This document shows, one piece after another, positions 14,813 to 30,465 of a DNA stretch of 52,547 bases. Position numbers and translations under genes: made by a program. The notes under the pieces are model-generated. The model was not told the DNA's origin, did no database searches, and was given only the letters and a program-made list of their open reading frames with translations. Every line of letters starts with the position of its first letter. Position 1 is the first letter of the stretch. This DNA comes from Alphaproteobacteria bacterium (lineage in GTDB: Bacteria > Pseudomonadota > Alphaproteobacteria > SHVZ01): assembly GCA_016869375.1 (NCBI GenBank), contig VGEH01000012.1, positions 1-52,547 on the forward strand, read 5' to 3'.

Positions 14813-17800
14813 TCAGAACGTGTAGCGCGTCAGCGCCACCTGCTGCCCGCTTGGCAGCGTCAGCGCCGCTGTCGTCTGGCTCGAGAAGGAGAGGCTGATG
14901 GTTCCGACGTTCACGCTCGCGACGGGAGCGTTGTAGGATCCTGCCAGGGTCTGGCCGCCGCGAAACTCGGTCAGCGTGCCGGTGTATGCGGTCGTCGAGG
15001 TCATCTCGCCCAGCGAGACGTACCAGACGGCCTGGCCGGTCGCGTCGTACATGTAGCTTGCCAGGAACAGCGTCGTGCCCTGGACCTCCATGAAGTAGCC
15101 GCGCCCGCTCTCGGAGGAGGCCCACCACCAGCCCTTCTGCGGCATCCCCGCGCCGGGACCCGTGGTCACGCCGCCGGTAACGATGTCGTAGCGCGCAATA
15201 GGGATCGTGCCTCCCGGCCAGGCCAAGCGCCCGGATGTCGTGGTATCGAAGCTGAGCGTGAGCGTGCCGACGGAGCCGACGAGCGAAGGCGCCTGGTAGC
15301 TGCCGCTCAGTGTCTGGCCGCCGGAAAACTCCAGCAGAGAGCCTTGGTAGACGCCGTTCGTGGCGCGTGCGCCTTGCGAGATGTACCAGATCGGCTTGGT
15401 ATTGGATGAGTAGAGGTATCCGGCGAAGAAGATGTTGTTGCCGCTGACCTCGAGCGAGAAGCCGCGACCGGACTCGCTCGAGTACCACCACCAGCCGGTC
15501 TCGGGCGTTGCCGTCGTGCTCGATGACGAGAGGCTGGCCTGGAACATGCCGCGGCCATGCGTGGCGGCGACCAGCGTCGTGGTGGTGCCGGCGAAGAACA
15601 GCTCGTCGATCGAGACCGCTCCCGGTCCGTCATTGGTCGTCGACCACGAGCTGCCGCCGTCCTCGGAGGTGAAGACGCCGACCTCGGTGCCGGCATAGAT
15701 CCAGCTCGCGTTCGTCGGGTGGCGGGCGATGCCTCGGATCGGCGCCTCGGGCAGTCCGGTCGAGATGGTGGTCCAGCTGCTGCCACCATCGGACGTCTTG
15801 CGCAGATTGCCTGAGCTGTAGCCGCCGAAGCTGACATAGACGGTATTGGAGTCGGACGGATCGATGAGGATCCGCATGACCTGGCGCGACGGGCCGATCG
15901 TGACGGCGGTCCAGGTCGGCGACGTGGCCGTTCCGTTGGCGGTCTTGTAGACCTCGCCGTTGTTGTGGCCGACCCAGATGACGCTGGAATTGCCCGAGGC
16001 GACGGCGATCGCGCTTATGTAGTTGGCGGATGTCGAGGAAGCGGCCTTGGCCGAGCGCCAGCTCGGAGTCGCAGCCTTGACATTATCGCTGATCCAGAGC
16101 CGCTCGGCGCCGACGAGCATCCGCGACTGGCTGTTGGGATCCAGGATGAAAGGGGCGATGAAGTTGGCGGCACCGGTTCCGCCGCACGAACTGGAATCGC
16201 CATCCTCGATGCCGCTGCAGATATATCCGTCGGAGTTGGTGCCGCCATCGGAAGATCGGTGGACCGAGGCGTAGACGTACTCGCCGTATACGTAGTTCGC
16301 ATCGGTCTGATCGATGGCCGAGAATCCGCCGTCGCCGCCGAAGAACTGCGTCCAGGTGGTGGTGCCGGAGGCGCTCAACGAGCCATTGTCCTGCGTGCCG
16401 CCGACCAGCAATCCGCCGCTGGCGGACGAGGCGCCGCCGTAGAACTGCGTCGTCACGATGCCAGTCGAGATCGAGGACCAGGTATTGGACGATGACGAGC
16501 TCGACGTGGCGGACGCGATGTTGGTCGACTTCCACACGCCGCCGTCGTTGCCGACGAAGACGGTCAGATTGCTGGAGCCGTCGAAGCTGGGATGCGCGAC
16601 GATGGCGTGCTGGTCGGCATGAGGCGAGTTGGGCCAGAGGAACCAGGCCGAGATCCGGGTGAAGCTGGTGCCGCCATTGGTCGAGCGGAAGAGGTCGATG
16701 CCGCCCACGACAACGAAGCTGGAGTCGACCGGCGACACCCAGATCGTGTTGTCGTACCAGCCCTGGCTGTTCTGCAGGTGTCCGGCCGAGGAGCGCAAGC
16801 TCCAGGAGGCGCCGCCGTTGGTTGAGCGGTAGACTGCTCCGGTCGACGAGTTCTGCACCGACGCATAGACCGTTCCAGATGCGGATGGAGCGTAGGCGAC
16901 CTCGACGCGGCCGCTGAAGGTGCTCCCCGTGTTGGCGACCGTGGCGGTGGTCCAGGTGGCGCCGGCATCGGTGGAATAGGCAATTCTCCCAGATCCGAGC
17001 CCGACGATCGCATTGTTGCCGTCGTTGGGATCGAAGGCGACCTGATAGGCATAAGGATAGGTACCGGAGGGTACGAGCACGCGCGTCCATGTCGCGCCGC
17101 TGTCGGTGCTGCGATAGACGCCGGCTGAACGGTTCGCCGCCAGCAGTATCCCGGATGTGCTCGGGTGCGTGGCAAGTCGATTGACGTAATACCAGTTGCT
17201 GTCGCTGCCCGGATCGGTCGAGGACAACCGGATCCAGGTCTGGCCGCCGTCGGTCGACTTGTACACGCCGCCGCCGCGGATCGCGTCCGCGTTGAAGAAC
17301 CCTTCGCCCGTGCTGGCGTACATGATGTCCCGGTTGCTCGCGTCGAACACGATCGAGGTGATCGCGAGGTTCGCCGAGAAATCGGTGAGGACACGCCAGT
17401 TCGAGCCGCCATCCGTGGTCTTCCAGATGCCGCCGGCGACGCCACCCACCCAGATCTTGTTGCCGTCGCTGGGATGAACGGCGACGGCGCGGACCCGGCC
17501 GGGAATGTTGACGGGGCCGACGGAACTCCAGCGCGTCGCGTCCAGGCCCGCCGCCGGAGCTGCCTGGCCGTCCGCCGCGGCCTTCTGAGCCAGCACCGCG
17601 TCCCTCTGCGCCAATGCCGTACCCAGGCCGTTGGCCCTGACCTCGCCGGCGTCGTCGCGCAGACCGAGGGCGCGCCATCTAGCCCATTCGCCCGGCCGGT
17701 CGGGCTTGGCGGTGTCGAGCCGGCGGACCGCCCGCGCCAGAAAGCTCCCGCCCATCGTGCAGATGTCGTCGTTCGAGAGGAGCCGCTCGTCGTGAAGACG

Positions 17801-17947
17801 ATGCAGTCGCTCCACGCTCTGGCGGATCGCTGCAGCGACGGACGGATCGTCGCGTTGCCCGGAGCAGCGGTCGCCGGACGTCGGGGGAACGGATTGGCAG
17901 GCCGCCAGCGCGACCAGCAGAACGCACAGCAAGAGACGCCGGATCAT
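14813..17947 (-). CDS. Large Asp-box (BNR) repeat lipoprotein with two C-terminal GWWW-ESGRG modules
   Basis: A 1044-residue exported protein. The N-terminus (MIRRLLLCVLLVALAAC) is a lipoprotein signal with a lipobox at Cys17. From about residue 170 to 810 there are at least eight Asp-box motifs of the form S-T-D-G-G-x-x-W (for example KTTDGGSNW, KSTDGGQTW, YSTDAGATW, KTSDGGSSW), indicating sialidase/sortilin-like beta-propellers. Residues ~818-938 and 939-1044 are two related modules, each starting GWWW.SSESGRG and containing GGQTL.GSY. Such propellers bind or cleave glycans or bind proteins, but no catalytic set was identified. It lies downstream of the small secreted protein on the same strand, with a 112-bp gap. 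Confidence 0.82.
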   Translation of the reverse strand: MIRRLLLCVLLVALAACQSVPPTSGDRCSGQRDDPSVAAAIRQSVERLHRLHDERLLSNDDICTMGGSFLARAVRRLDTAKPDRPGEWARWRALGLRDDAGEVRANGLGTALAQRDAVLAQKAAADGQAAPAAGLDATRWSSVGPVNIPGRVRAVAVHPSDGNKIWVGGVAGGIWKTTDGGSNWRVLTDFSANLAITSIVFDASNRDIMYASTGEGFFNADAIRGGGVYKSTDGGQTWIRLSSTDPGSDSNWYYVNRLATHPSTSGILLAANRSAGVYRSTDSGATWTRVLVPSGTYPYAYQVAFDPNDGNNAIVGLGSGRIAYSTDAGATWTTATVANTGSTFSGRVEVAYAPSASGTVYASVQNSSTGAVYRSTNGGASWSLRSSAGHLQNSQGWYDNTIWVSPVDSSFVVVGGIDLFRSTNGGTSFTRISAWFLWPNSPHADQHAIVAHPSFDGSSNLTVFVGNDGGVWKSTNIASATSSSSSSNTWSSISTGIVTTQFYGGASSASGGLLVGGTQDNGSLSASGTTTWTQFFGGDGGFSAIDQTDANYVYGEYVYASVHRSSDGGTNSDGYICSGIEDGDSSSCGGTGAANFIAPFILDPNSQSRMLVGAERLWISDNVKAATPSWRSAKAASSTSANYISAIAVASGNSSVIWVGHNNGEVYKTANGTATSPTWTAVTIGPSRQVMRILIDPSDSNTVYVSFGGYSSGNLRKTSDGGSSWTTISTGLPEAPIRGIARHPTNASWIYAGTEVGVFTSEDGGSSWSTTNDGPGAVSIDELFFAGTTTTLVAATHGRGMFQASLSSSSTTATPETGWWWYSSESGRGFSLEVSGNNIFFAGYLYSSNTKPIWYISQGARATNGVYQGSLLEFSGGQTLSGSYQAPSLVGSVGTLTLSFDTTTSGRLAWPGGTIPIARYDIVTGGVTTGPGAGMPQKGWWWASSESGRGYFMEVQGTTLFLASYMYDATGQAVWYVSLGEMTSTTAYTGTLTEFRGGQTLAGSYNAPVASVNVGTISLSFSSQTTAALTLPSGQQVALTRYTF

Positions 17948-18059
17948 GGAGAGCCGACCGACAGTGGGGACTACCCCGATACTACGACAGGCGAGACAGC
18001 CGGATTACACGTATTGCGTGAAGAAGCGTGCAGCGCCGTTCACGAAGGCTGGAGCCGCG

Positions 18060-18491
18060 TCAGCGCGCGGAGACCGTCAGCGAGCGGCTGATGCTGCCGC
18101 CGTCGTAGGACAGTGTGACGGTTACCTCGAAGTCGCCCCACCGAGAGGGCGCGACACGGAAGTTTCGCACTGGAACGACGCCGAGAGCGGGAGGGCTCGG
18201 GTTGAAGATCGGCGTCCGCGGGCCGGCGCTCGGAGGATCGACCCGGCCAACGACCATGCGGCCGGGCGAGACCGTCAGCCCTTCGGTCGCTGTCGCGATG
18301 AGCACGGCGTTCGAAAGCCGTTCGGTCGCGTTGATCTGGATCTGAAGTCTGCCTGTGGACCCTACCGGAAGGGGCGAGGGGGCGACGCTCAGGACGATCT
18401 CGGGCCAGGCGACCTGAGCCCATACCGCCGGCGCGCCGGCAAGCACGCCGGCAACAAGGGTGGCGATGGCATGCCGGTACACGGATCTCAC
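18060..18491 (-). CDS. Small exported protein of unknown function
   Basis: A 143-residue protein with a clear signal peptide (hydrophobic core, AVWAQ cleavage region near residue 26) and a mature part rich in valine, serine and proline that looks like a beta-sandwich. It resembles no family I can name. It starts at GTG 18491, and that codon overlaps the greA stop (GTGA), so it appears translationally coupled to a cytoplasmic transcription factor. The large lipoprotein follows on the same strand. Confidence 0.65.
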   Translation of the reverse strand: MRSVYRHAIATLVAGVLAGAPAVWAQVAWPEIVLSVAPSPLPVGSTGRLQIQINATERLSNAVLIATATEGLTVSPGRMVVGRVDPPSAGPRTPIFNPSPPALGVVPVRNFRVAPSRWGDFEVTVTLSYDGGSISRSLTVSAR

Positions 18492-18979
18492 ACGAAGCGG
18501 ATCTTGACGATCTCGTAGGACTTGGAGCCGCGCGGCGTCACGACCTCGACGGAGTCGCCGACCGACTTGCCGATCAGCGCGCGCGCCAGCGGCGCGGTGA
18601 CCGACAGCAGGCCTTTGGCGATGTCGCTCTCGTCGGCACCGACGATCTGGTACTTCACTTCCTCGTCCGTATCCTCGTCGGCGAGCGTCACCGTCGCGCC
18701 GAAGGTCACGGTCTTTCCCGACAGCTTCTTGACGTCGATGATCTCTGCCAGGCTGATCTTGGACTCGAGTTCCATGACGCGCCCTTCGATGAAGCTCTGG
18801 CGCTCGCGCGCGGCGTGGTACTCGGCGTTCTCGGAGAGATCGCCGTGGTCGCGCGCTTCGGCGATCGCCTTGATGATCGCCGGCCGTTCCACGGTCTTGA
18901 GCTGCTTCAGCTCCTCGACCAGACGCTCATAGCCCGCGAGCGTCATCGGGACCTTGTCGATACCAGTCATGCCCGTCAC
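18488..18979 (-). CDS. greA: Transcription elongation factor GreA
   Basis: A ~163-residue GreA. The N-terminal coiled-coil domain contains [20 protein letters not shown] with the acidic tip that enters the RNA polymerase secondary channel. The C-terminal FKBP-like domain includes [21 protein letters not shown]. It stimulates cleavage of backtracked RNA to rescue stalled polymerase. GTG 18979 has a GGAGG site 4 nt away; ATG 18970 is the alternative start. It follows carB on the same strand by 39 bp. Confidence 0.96.
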   Translation of the reverse strand: MTGMTGIDKVPMTLAGYERLVEELKQLKTVERPAIIKAIAEARDHGDLSENAEYHAARERQSFIEGRVMELESKISLAEIIDVKKLSGKTVTFGATVTLADEDTDEEVKYQIVGADESDIAKGLLSVTAPLARALIGKSVGDSVEVVTPRGSKSYEIVKIRFV

Positions 18980-19018
18980 GAAACCTCCCAGCCCGCCCTG
19001 CCCGAAGCGAGACGGAGT

Positions 19019-22255
<3,237 letters not shown>

Positions 22256-22307
22256 GGACGGTCCTTGAGCATCCGCCGGCGCTAAGGCCGGCGGGACGGC
22301 GAGACGA

Positions 22308-23489
<1,182 letters not shown>

Positions 23490-23579
23490 CTCGGTCGTCC
23501 TGCGGGTCGCACCTCGGCTTCCCGATGCTGCCGTAACGGCATCGAGAGGCAAGGCGGCAGCGATGTAGGGGCTTCGGCG

Positions 23580-23594
23580 AAGCCGCGACTTCTT
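23580..23594 (-). other. Small hairpin in the carA leader region
   Basis: GGCTTCGGCGAAGCC is a 6-bp perfect stem with a 3-nt loop, about 90 bases before the carA start. It could be a leader structure. No T tract or leader peptide supports attenuation. Confidence 0.3.
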
Positions 23595-23668
23595 ACGGGA
23601 AGGGAGGCTTGGCGTCAAGTCGGCGACGGTCGCAAAAGGTGTTATATTTCAAATCACTAGAGGGATGC

Positions 23669-23688
23669 GGCGGTTTTGCCAAACCGTC
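23669..23688. other. Hairpin in the carA/yqeY divergent gap
   Basis: CGGTTT and AAACCG pair around a TGCC loop, extended by a G-U and a G-C pair to 8 bp. It lies about 50 bp before yqeY, next to an AT-rich stretch (23641-23656) that may hold promoter elements. Its role is unknown. Confidence 0.3.
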
Positions 23689-23740
23689 TTGCATGGGTTA
23701 ATGTGGCGACTTTCCCGAAGCTCAACCCAAGAGGTCGTCC

Positions 23741-24196
23741 ATGCTCCGGCAGCGCCTGTCCGAGGCCCTGAAGGAAGCGCTGAAAGCGCGTGACGAGAGG
23801 ACCACGGCCACGGTCCGCCTGATTCTGGCGGCGCTCAAGGACAAGGACATCGCTGCCCGCGGCACCGCCAAGCCCGACGCCCTCGCCGACGCCGACATCC
23901 AGAACATGATGCAGGGGATGATCAAGCAGCGGCGGGAATCGGTCGAGATGTTCAAGAGGGGCGCCCGCGCCGACCTGGTCGAGAAGGAAGAGGGCGAGAT
24001 CGCCGTGATCGAGCGCTTCCTGCCGCAGCAGATGAGCGAGGACGAGATGAAGGAGGCGATCAAGGCATTGGTCGCTGAGCTCGGCATCGCCAGCGTCAAG
24101 GACATGGGCAAGGCGATGGCGGCCCTCAAGGAGCGCTATTCCGGCCGCATGGATTTCTCGAAGGCGAGCGGCATCGTCCGCCAGTCCATCGGCTGA
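23741..24196 (+). CDS. yqeY: GatB/YqeY domain-containing protein
   Basis: A 151-residue YqeY protein made almost entirely of the GatB/YqeY helical domain (MLRQRLSEALKEALKARDE, FLPQQMSEDE, DMGKAMAALKERYSGRMD). Related domains occur at the C-terminus of the amidotransferase subunit GatB and bind tRNA, but the stand-alone form's biochemical role is poorly defined. It starts the yqeY-dnaG-rpoD macromolecular-synthesis-like cluster, 15 bp before dnaG, and is divergent from carA. Confidence 0.93.
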   Translation: MLRQRLSEALKEALKARDERTTATVRLILAALKDKDIAARGTAKPDALADADIQNMMQGMIKQRRESVEMFKRGARADLVEKEEGEIAVIERFLPQQMSEDEMKEAIKALVAELGIASVKDMGKAMAALKERYSGRMDFSKASGIVRQSIG

Positions 24197-24211
24197 CGCC
24201 GCCGGCGTGCC

Positions 24212-26074
24212 GTGAGCCTCAAGCCGGAATTCCTCGATGAGATCCGCGACCGGGTAAGTCTGTCATCGGTCGTCGGCCGTCGCGTGCGCCTGATCCGCAA
24301 GGGCCGAGAGCATTCCGGGCTCTGCCCCTTCCACAACGAGAAGACGCCCTCCTTCACCGTCAGCGACGACAAGGGCTTCTTCCACTGCTTCGGCTGCGGC
24401 GCGCATGGCGATGTGATCGGCTTCGTCATGAAGAGCGAGGGCCTCGGCTTTCGCGAGACGGTCGAGCGTCTGGCCGCCGAAGCCGGCATGCAGATGCCGG
24501 TGGAGCGACCGGAGGAGCGCGAGCGCGAGGAGCGCCAGGCGACCCTGGGCGAGGTCGTCGAGCTCGCGACCAAATTCTACGAGCAGCAGCTTCGCCAGCC
24601 GAACGGCCGCGCCGCGCTCGACTACCTGAAGGGCCGCGGCCTCGCCGAGGCGACGATCGCGCGCTTCCGGCTCGGCTATGCGCCGGCCTCGTCCGGGGCG
24701 CTGAAGTCGGCGCTGGCCAAGGCGAATGTCCCGGAAGAGCGCATGATCGCCGCCGGCCTCCTGAAGAAGCCGGACGATGGTCGCGACGCCTTCGACTATC
24801 TCCGCGACCGCGTCGTCTTCCCGATCTTCGATCGCCGCGGCCGCCCGATCGCCTTCGGCGGCCGCACGATGAGCTCCGATGGCGGCCCCAAATACCTGAA
24901 CTCGCCAGAGACGGAGCTCTTCCACAAGGGCAGGGGCCTCTACGGCCTGCATCTCGCCCGCGAGGCCGCCCACAAGACCGGCGAGGTCGTGGTGGTCGAG
25001 GGATATATGGACGTGATCGCCATGGCCGAGGCCGGTCTGGCCCACGCTGTTGCCCCCCTGGGTACCGCGCTCACCGAAGACCAGCTTCAGGAGCTGTGGA
25101 AGCTGGCGCCGGAGCCGATCCTCTGTTTCGACGGGGATGCCGCCGGCCAGCGTGCCGCAGCCCGAGCGGCGGACCGGGCCTTGCCGCTGCTGAAGCCCGG
25201 GCGCTCCGTGCGCTTCGTCCAGCTCCCCGCCGGAGACGATCCCGATTCTTTGGTGAGGAAGCGGGGAGGGCAGGCGCTGCGCGAGGTCCTGGCGACGGCC
25301 CAGCCGCTGATCCGGCAGGTCTGGGAGATCGAACTGGCGGCGCGGCCGATCGACACACCGGAGCGCCGCGCCGATTTCCACGAGCGGCTCCGCCAGCGCT
25401 TGGCGAAGATCGGCGATCAGGCGATCCGCGACTTCTACCGCCAGGGCTTCGACGAGGCGAAGCGCCAGACCTTCCAGCAACCGGAACCACAGCGGAACTG
25501 GGCCTCCAGAGAGGGCGGATTCCGCGGCTTTCGGCCGGCCCCTCCCATTCCCCAGGCACCGCCCGGCGGGCGGGCGGCCCGGGCCAGCCGCGGCCAGGAG
25601 CAGGCAACCCGTCAGGAAGAGGCCAAGGTCCTGGCGACCCTGTTGACCCATCCCGAGCTGGTCGCCGAGGTTTCGGAGTCGCTGGGATACGTGGTCTTTG
25701 CCGGCGCCGCGGAGGAGCGCCTCAAGGCGGCGTTAGCCATGATTCCGCAAGACCTTGCCCTTGACGCTCAGGCCCTCCGTCTCCACCTGAACCAACTAGG
25801 CTTTGCCGAGACCGTGGACAGGCTGTTGAGCGATGAGGTACTTCAAAGTGCCCCCTTCGCTCGTCCGGGGGCATCCACCGAGGTTGCACGGGAGCGTGTC
25901 CAACGGTTTCTCGATCGAGCCGCGATCCCAGAGATCGAGGCTCAACTCGCGGAAGCCGAGAGGGAATTGCTTGTGCACATGACCGACGAGGCCTGGGCCA
26001 GATTTGACAGCCTGCGCCAGTCGTTGTTGCGAATTAAACCGCGTGTCGCCGGCGCCGAAGCGGCTGACGCGTGA
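24212..26074 (+). CDS. dnaG: DNA primase
   Basis: A 620-residue DnaG. The N-terminal CHC2 zinc finger is visible ([11 protein letters not shown] then [10 protein letters not shown]), followed by the catalytic core with FGGRTM and the TOPRIM acidic motifs ([21 protein letters not shown]). A C-terminal helicase-binding region follows a Pro/Gly-rich linker at about residues 425-460. It makes RNA primers for replication with DnaB. It begins at GTG 24212, where the sequence [16 protein letters not shown] matches family starts. It ends 37 bp before the chosen rpoD start. Confidence 0.97.
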   Translation: MSLKPEFLDEIRDRVSLSSVVGRRVRLIRKGREHSGLCPFHNEKTPSFTVSDDKGFFHCFGCGAHGDVIGFVMKSEGLGFRETVERLAAEAGMQMPVERPEEREREERQATLGEVVELATKFYEQQLRQPNGRAALDYLKGRGLAEATIARFRLGYAPASSGALKSALAKANVPEERMIAAGLLKKPDDGRDAFDYLRDRVVFPIFDRRGRPIAFGGRTMSSDGGPKYLNSPETELFHKGRGLYGLHLAREAAHKTGEVVVVEGYMDVIAMAEAGLAHAVAPLGTALTEDQLQELWKLAPEPILCFDGDAAGQRAAARAADRALPLLKPGRSVRFVQLPAGDDPDSLVRKRGGQALREVLATAQPLIRQVWEIELAARPIDTPERRADFHERLRQRLAKIGDQAIRDFYRQGFDEAKRQTFQQPEPQRNWASREGGFRGFRPAPPIPQAPPGGRAARASRGQEQATRQEEAKVLATLLTHPELVAEVSESLGYVVFAGAAEERLKAALAMIPQDLALDAQALRLHLNQLGFAETVDRLLSDEVLQSAPFARPGASTEVARERVQRFLDRAAIPEIEAQLAEAERELLVHMTDEAWARFDSLRQSLLRIKPRVAGAEAADA

Positions 26075-26111
26075 ATCTATGGGGACCGCTTCTTTGAGGA
26101 CGTCCAAGCCG

Positions 26112-28094
<1,983 letters not shown>

Positions 28095-28118
28095 TCGGAA
28101 CCACCCGATCGAGACGCC

Positions 28119-28166
28119 GAAAGCCAGAAGTTGCGGGAGGACCGGACTTCTGGCTTTCTCGCTTTT
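28119..28166 (+). terminator. Strong intrinsic terminator after rpoD
   Basis: A perfect 13-bp stem (28119-28131 with 28146-28158) and a 14-nt loop are followed by TCGCTTTT. It begins 24 bp after the rpoD stop. The T tract ends only one base before the tRNA gene. Confidence 0.92.
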
Positions 28167-28167
28167 G

Positions 28168-28243
28168 GGGCCGGTAGTTCAGTGGTTAGAACGCGCCGCT
28201 CATAACGGTGTTGTCGCGGGTTCGATTCCTGCCCGGCCCACCA
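28168..28243 (+). tRNA. tRNA-Ile with CAU anticodon (lysidine-type tRNA-Ile2)
   Basis: The 76-nt gene folds into a full cloverleaf. It has a 7-bp acceptor stem (GGGCCGG/CCGGCCC), a 4-bp D stem (GTTC/GAAC), a 5-bp anticodon stem around loop CTCATAA, and a T stem (GCGGG/CCTGC) with TTCGATT. CCA is encoded at 28241-28243. The CAU anticodon could be Met or Ile2. The GGGCC acceptor start, the short AGTGGTTA D loop and the CCGCTCATAACGG stem-loop resemble alphaproteobacterial tRNA-Ile2, whose C34 is changed to lysidine by TilS to read AUA. Elongator tRNA-Met is the alternative. Confidence 0.93.
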
Positions 28244-28264
28244 GCCTTTGCTCTCGCCGTCGAT

Positions 28265-28278
28265 AGGAGCCGCTTCTG
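28265..28278 (+). promoter_or_regulatory. Ribosome binding site pointing to a CTG start
   Basis: AGGAG (28265-28269) is followed after 6 nt by CTG at 28276, in frame with the metallo-hydrolase. A TAG at 28264-28266 closes the frame upstream. The first conventional start is TTG at 28306, 36 nt away, with no good site. CTG 28276 is therefore the better-placed start. Confidence 0.55.
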
Positions 28279-28305
28279 CGTATCTCGCACGCGACGGTCG
28301 GACGG

Positions 28306-29139
28306 TTGAAAGTCTATGGCATCGCAGATGCGAGACCGGCGCCGGTCGATCCGGTGCGGTCTTATCCCGGGGTCTTGCGCGAAGCGTGGGAGCCGCAGCG
28401 GCGCTGGCTTACCGAGGAAGGGGAGTTCCAGCCGGACCTCGGCTGCTTCGTCGTGCGCTCCCCGCATGGTGTCGCGTTGATCGACGCGGGTGTCGGCCCG
28501 GGGCCGGTTCCTTATCTCGGCGATGCGCGAGGCACGCTCAAGGAGAGCTTCGCCGAGCTCGGTCTCGCTTTCGACGACGTCACGGCCGTGATCTTCACTC
28601 ATCTCCATTTCGATCACGTCGGCTGGGCAAGCACATCGGATGCATCCGGCATCATGCGTCCGAGCTTCCCCAAGGCGCGCTACTACGTCGGCGAGACCGA
28701 ATGGGCGTTCTGGGATCGCGGACCTAAGAACGTCATGGCGCACCACGTCGACGCCTTCGCCCGGATCGTCCGGCCGGTGGCGGAGGCGGGGCTGCTCTCC
28801 GTCGTGCCGGACGAGTCCTCGCCGATCGAAGGATTCGTTTATCGCTGCTTTCCCGGCAACACGCCGGGGCACCAGGGCGTCCTCGCGACGTCAGGCGGGC
28901 ATCGCTGCCTCTTCTGCGCCGATATCTGCCACTGCCCGGTGCAGGTCTCGGAGCCGTCCTGGAGCCACCGTTCCGATGTCGACGCCGCCGTCGGCAAGGC
29001 GACGCGCCGGGCGGTCTTCTCGGAATTCGCCGATACCGGCACGCTCCTCGCCTTCGGGCATTTCCCGCGCGGCGCCGATCTCGGTCATGTGAGCCGCCGC
29101 GACGGGGGCTTTTCCTGGCATCCGCTCGGCAGCGATTGA
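28306..29139 (+). CDS. MBL-fold metallo-hydrolase
   Basis: A 277-residue metallo-beta-lactamase-fold protein. The zinc-binding motif THLHFDHVGW (HxHxDH) lies near residue 100, with further ligands in GNTPGHQGV and FCADICH and a C-terminal GHFP histidine. The family includes lactonases (AttM/AiiB-like), sulfatases and other hydrolases. TTG 28306 is the first conventional start, but CTG 28276 has a well-spaced ribosome binding site and adds ten residues that look like a beta-strand start. It lies 51 bp before an ABC binding-protein gene on the same strand and may process the transported compound; the substrate is unknown. Confidence 0.87.
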   Translation: MKVYGIADARPAPVDPVRSYPGVLREAWEPQRRWLTEEGEFQPDLGCFVVRSPHGVALIDAGVGPGPVPYLGDARGTLKESFAELGLAFDDVTAVIFTHLHFDHVGWASTSDASGIMRPSFPKARYYVGETEWAFWDRGPKNVMAHHVDAFARIVRPVAEAGLLSVVPDESSPIEGFVYRCFPGNTPGHQGVLATSGGHRCLFCADICHCPVQVSEPSWSHRSDVDAAVGKATRRAVFSEFADTGTLLAFGHFPRGADLGHVSRRDGGFSWHPLGSD

Positions 29140-29190
29140 CAGCCGCCCACGGCCACCGGAACTTACGCCATCAAATTCGGGAGGATTTCC

Positions 29191-30447
29191 ATGAGGACCT
29201 GGTTCGTCACGCTCGCCGCTGCGGGCCTGTCTCTTGCCGTCTCGGCCGGCGCCAAGGCGCAGACGGTCGAGATCGAGTACTGGCAGTACTTCTTCAAGGA
29301 GCGCGTGGCCGCGGTCGACGAGCTCATCAAGACCTTCGAGGCCGCCAATCCCGGCGTCAAGGTCAAGCACACGCACTTCCCCTACGCCCAGTACCAGACC
29401 AAGGTCGCGGCGGCGGTGCCGGCGGGCGAGGGCCCGGATGTCGTGCAGCTCTATTACGGCTGGCTCGAGGAATACCGGAAGGCGAAGCTGCTGGCGCCTC
29501 TACCGAAGGACCAGTTCGACGTCGCCCAGGTCGAGAAGGAGTTCTTCCCGATCGTGAAGGCGATGAAGGCCGACGGCGCCTATTGGGGCCTGCCGACGGC
29601 GGTGCGTTCGATGGCGCTCTTCTACAACAAGAAGCTGATGACCGAGGCCGGGCTCGATCCGTCAAAACCGCCGAAGACCCTCGACGAGCTGATCGAGATG
29701 GGCGGCAAGATCGCCAAGCGCGACGCCGGCGGCAATACGCTGGTCGCCGGATAAACGATGGGGCCGGTGGGCCAGGACCATCACTGGTGGCGTGAGATCC
29801 TGGTGCGCCTGCACGGCGGCCAGCCCTACAGCGACGACGGCATGAAGGTCATGTACGACAAGAAGGGCGGCGCCGAGGGGCTGCAGTTCTATGCTGACAT
29901 CGCCAACAAGCACAAGCTGACGAGCTACGGCTTCATGGATGAGACGCAGGCGGCGTTCCGCGCCGGCCGTGCGGGCTTCCATATCGACGGCTCGTTCCGC
30001 ATCGGCACCTTCCAGGCGGTGCAGAACCTCGATTGGGCGGTGGCGGAGCTTCCATCGCATAACGGCGTGAAGTCGAATTTCGCCTCCTATTGGGTGAACG
30101 GCGTGTCGAGCAAGGCTTCAGGCCCGAAGCGCGACGCGGCGATGAAGTTCCTGAAGCACCTGACCAGCGACGCGGCGATGCAGCTCTGGCTCAAGACCAC
30201 CGGTGAGCTGCCGGCGAAGCCGAGCGTCGCGCTCTCGGACGCGAACAAGAACGATCCGGTCTACGGGCCGTTCATCCTCGGCCTTGCCTATTCGCACACG
30301 ACCGAGTTCGTGAACGAGGCGAAGCAGCGCCAAATCTTCCTCGACATGATGGACCGCGTCAGCCTCCAGAAGATGCCGGTGGCCGACGCCATCAAGATCG
30401 CCGCGCAGGAAGAGCAGAAGCTGCTCGACGAGCACTTCAAGAAGTAG
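29191..30447 (+). pseudogene. ABC transporter substrate-binding protein interrupted by an in-frame TAA
   Basis: Two same-frame segments (29191-29754 and 29755-30447) together encode one family-1 solute-binding protein of about 418 codons. The first segment carries a signal peptide (cleavage after GAKAQ) and the N-terminal lobe. An ochre codon at 29752-29754 follows NTLVAG, and sequence continues with TMGPVGQDHHWWREIL and a complete C-terminal lobe ending DEHFKK. No shift of frame or loss of sequence is evident, and coding quality stays high on both sides. This could be a recent nonsense mutation, a sequencing error or a readthrough site. The transporter's permeases and ATPase downstream are intact. 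A GGGAGG site precedes the ATG. Confidence 0.88.
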
Positions 30448-30465
30448 CGTAAGGACTCAAGGACC

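Noticed and set aside
16083-17678. 531-codon frame overlapping the Asp-box lipoprotein gene
   Set aside because: The translation is almost entirely Arg/Gly/His-rich and tracks the repeated Asp-box DNA in another frame; the lipoprotein frame is clearly the coding one.
28168-28243. Initiator tRNA-Met
   Set aside because: The first acceptor pair is a normal G-C match rather than the mismatch of initiator tRNAs, and the anticodon stem lacks three consecutive G-C pairs next to the loop.
29758-30447. Separate gene for the second half of the binding protein
   Set aside because: It has no signal peptide or ribosome binding site of its own and continues the first half in the same frame, so one interrupted gene is the better reading.
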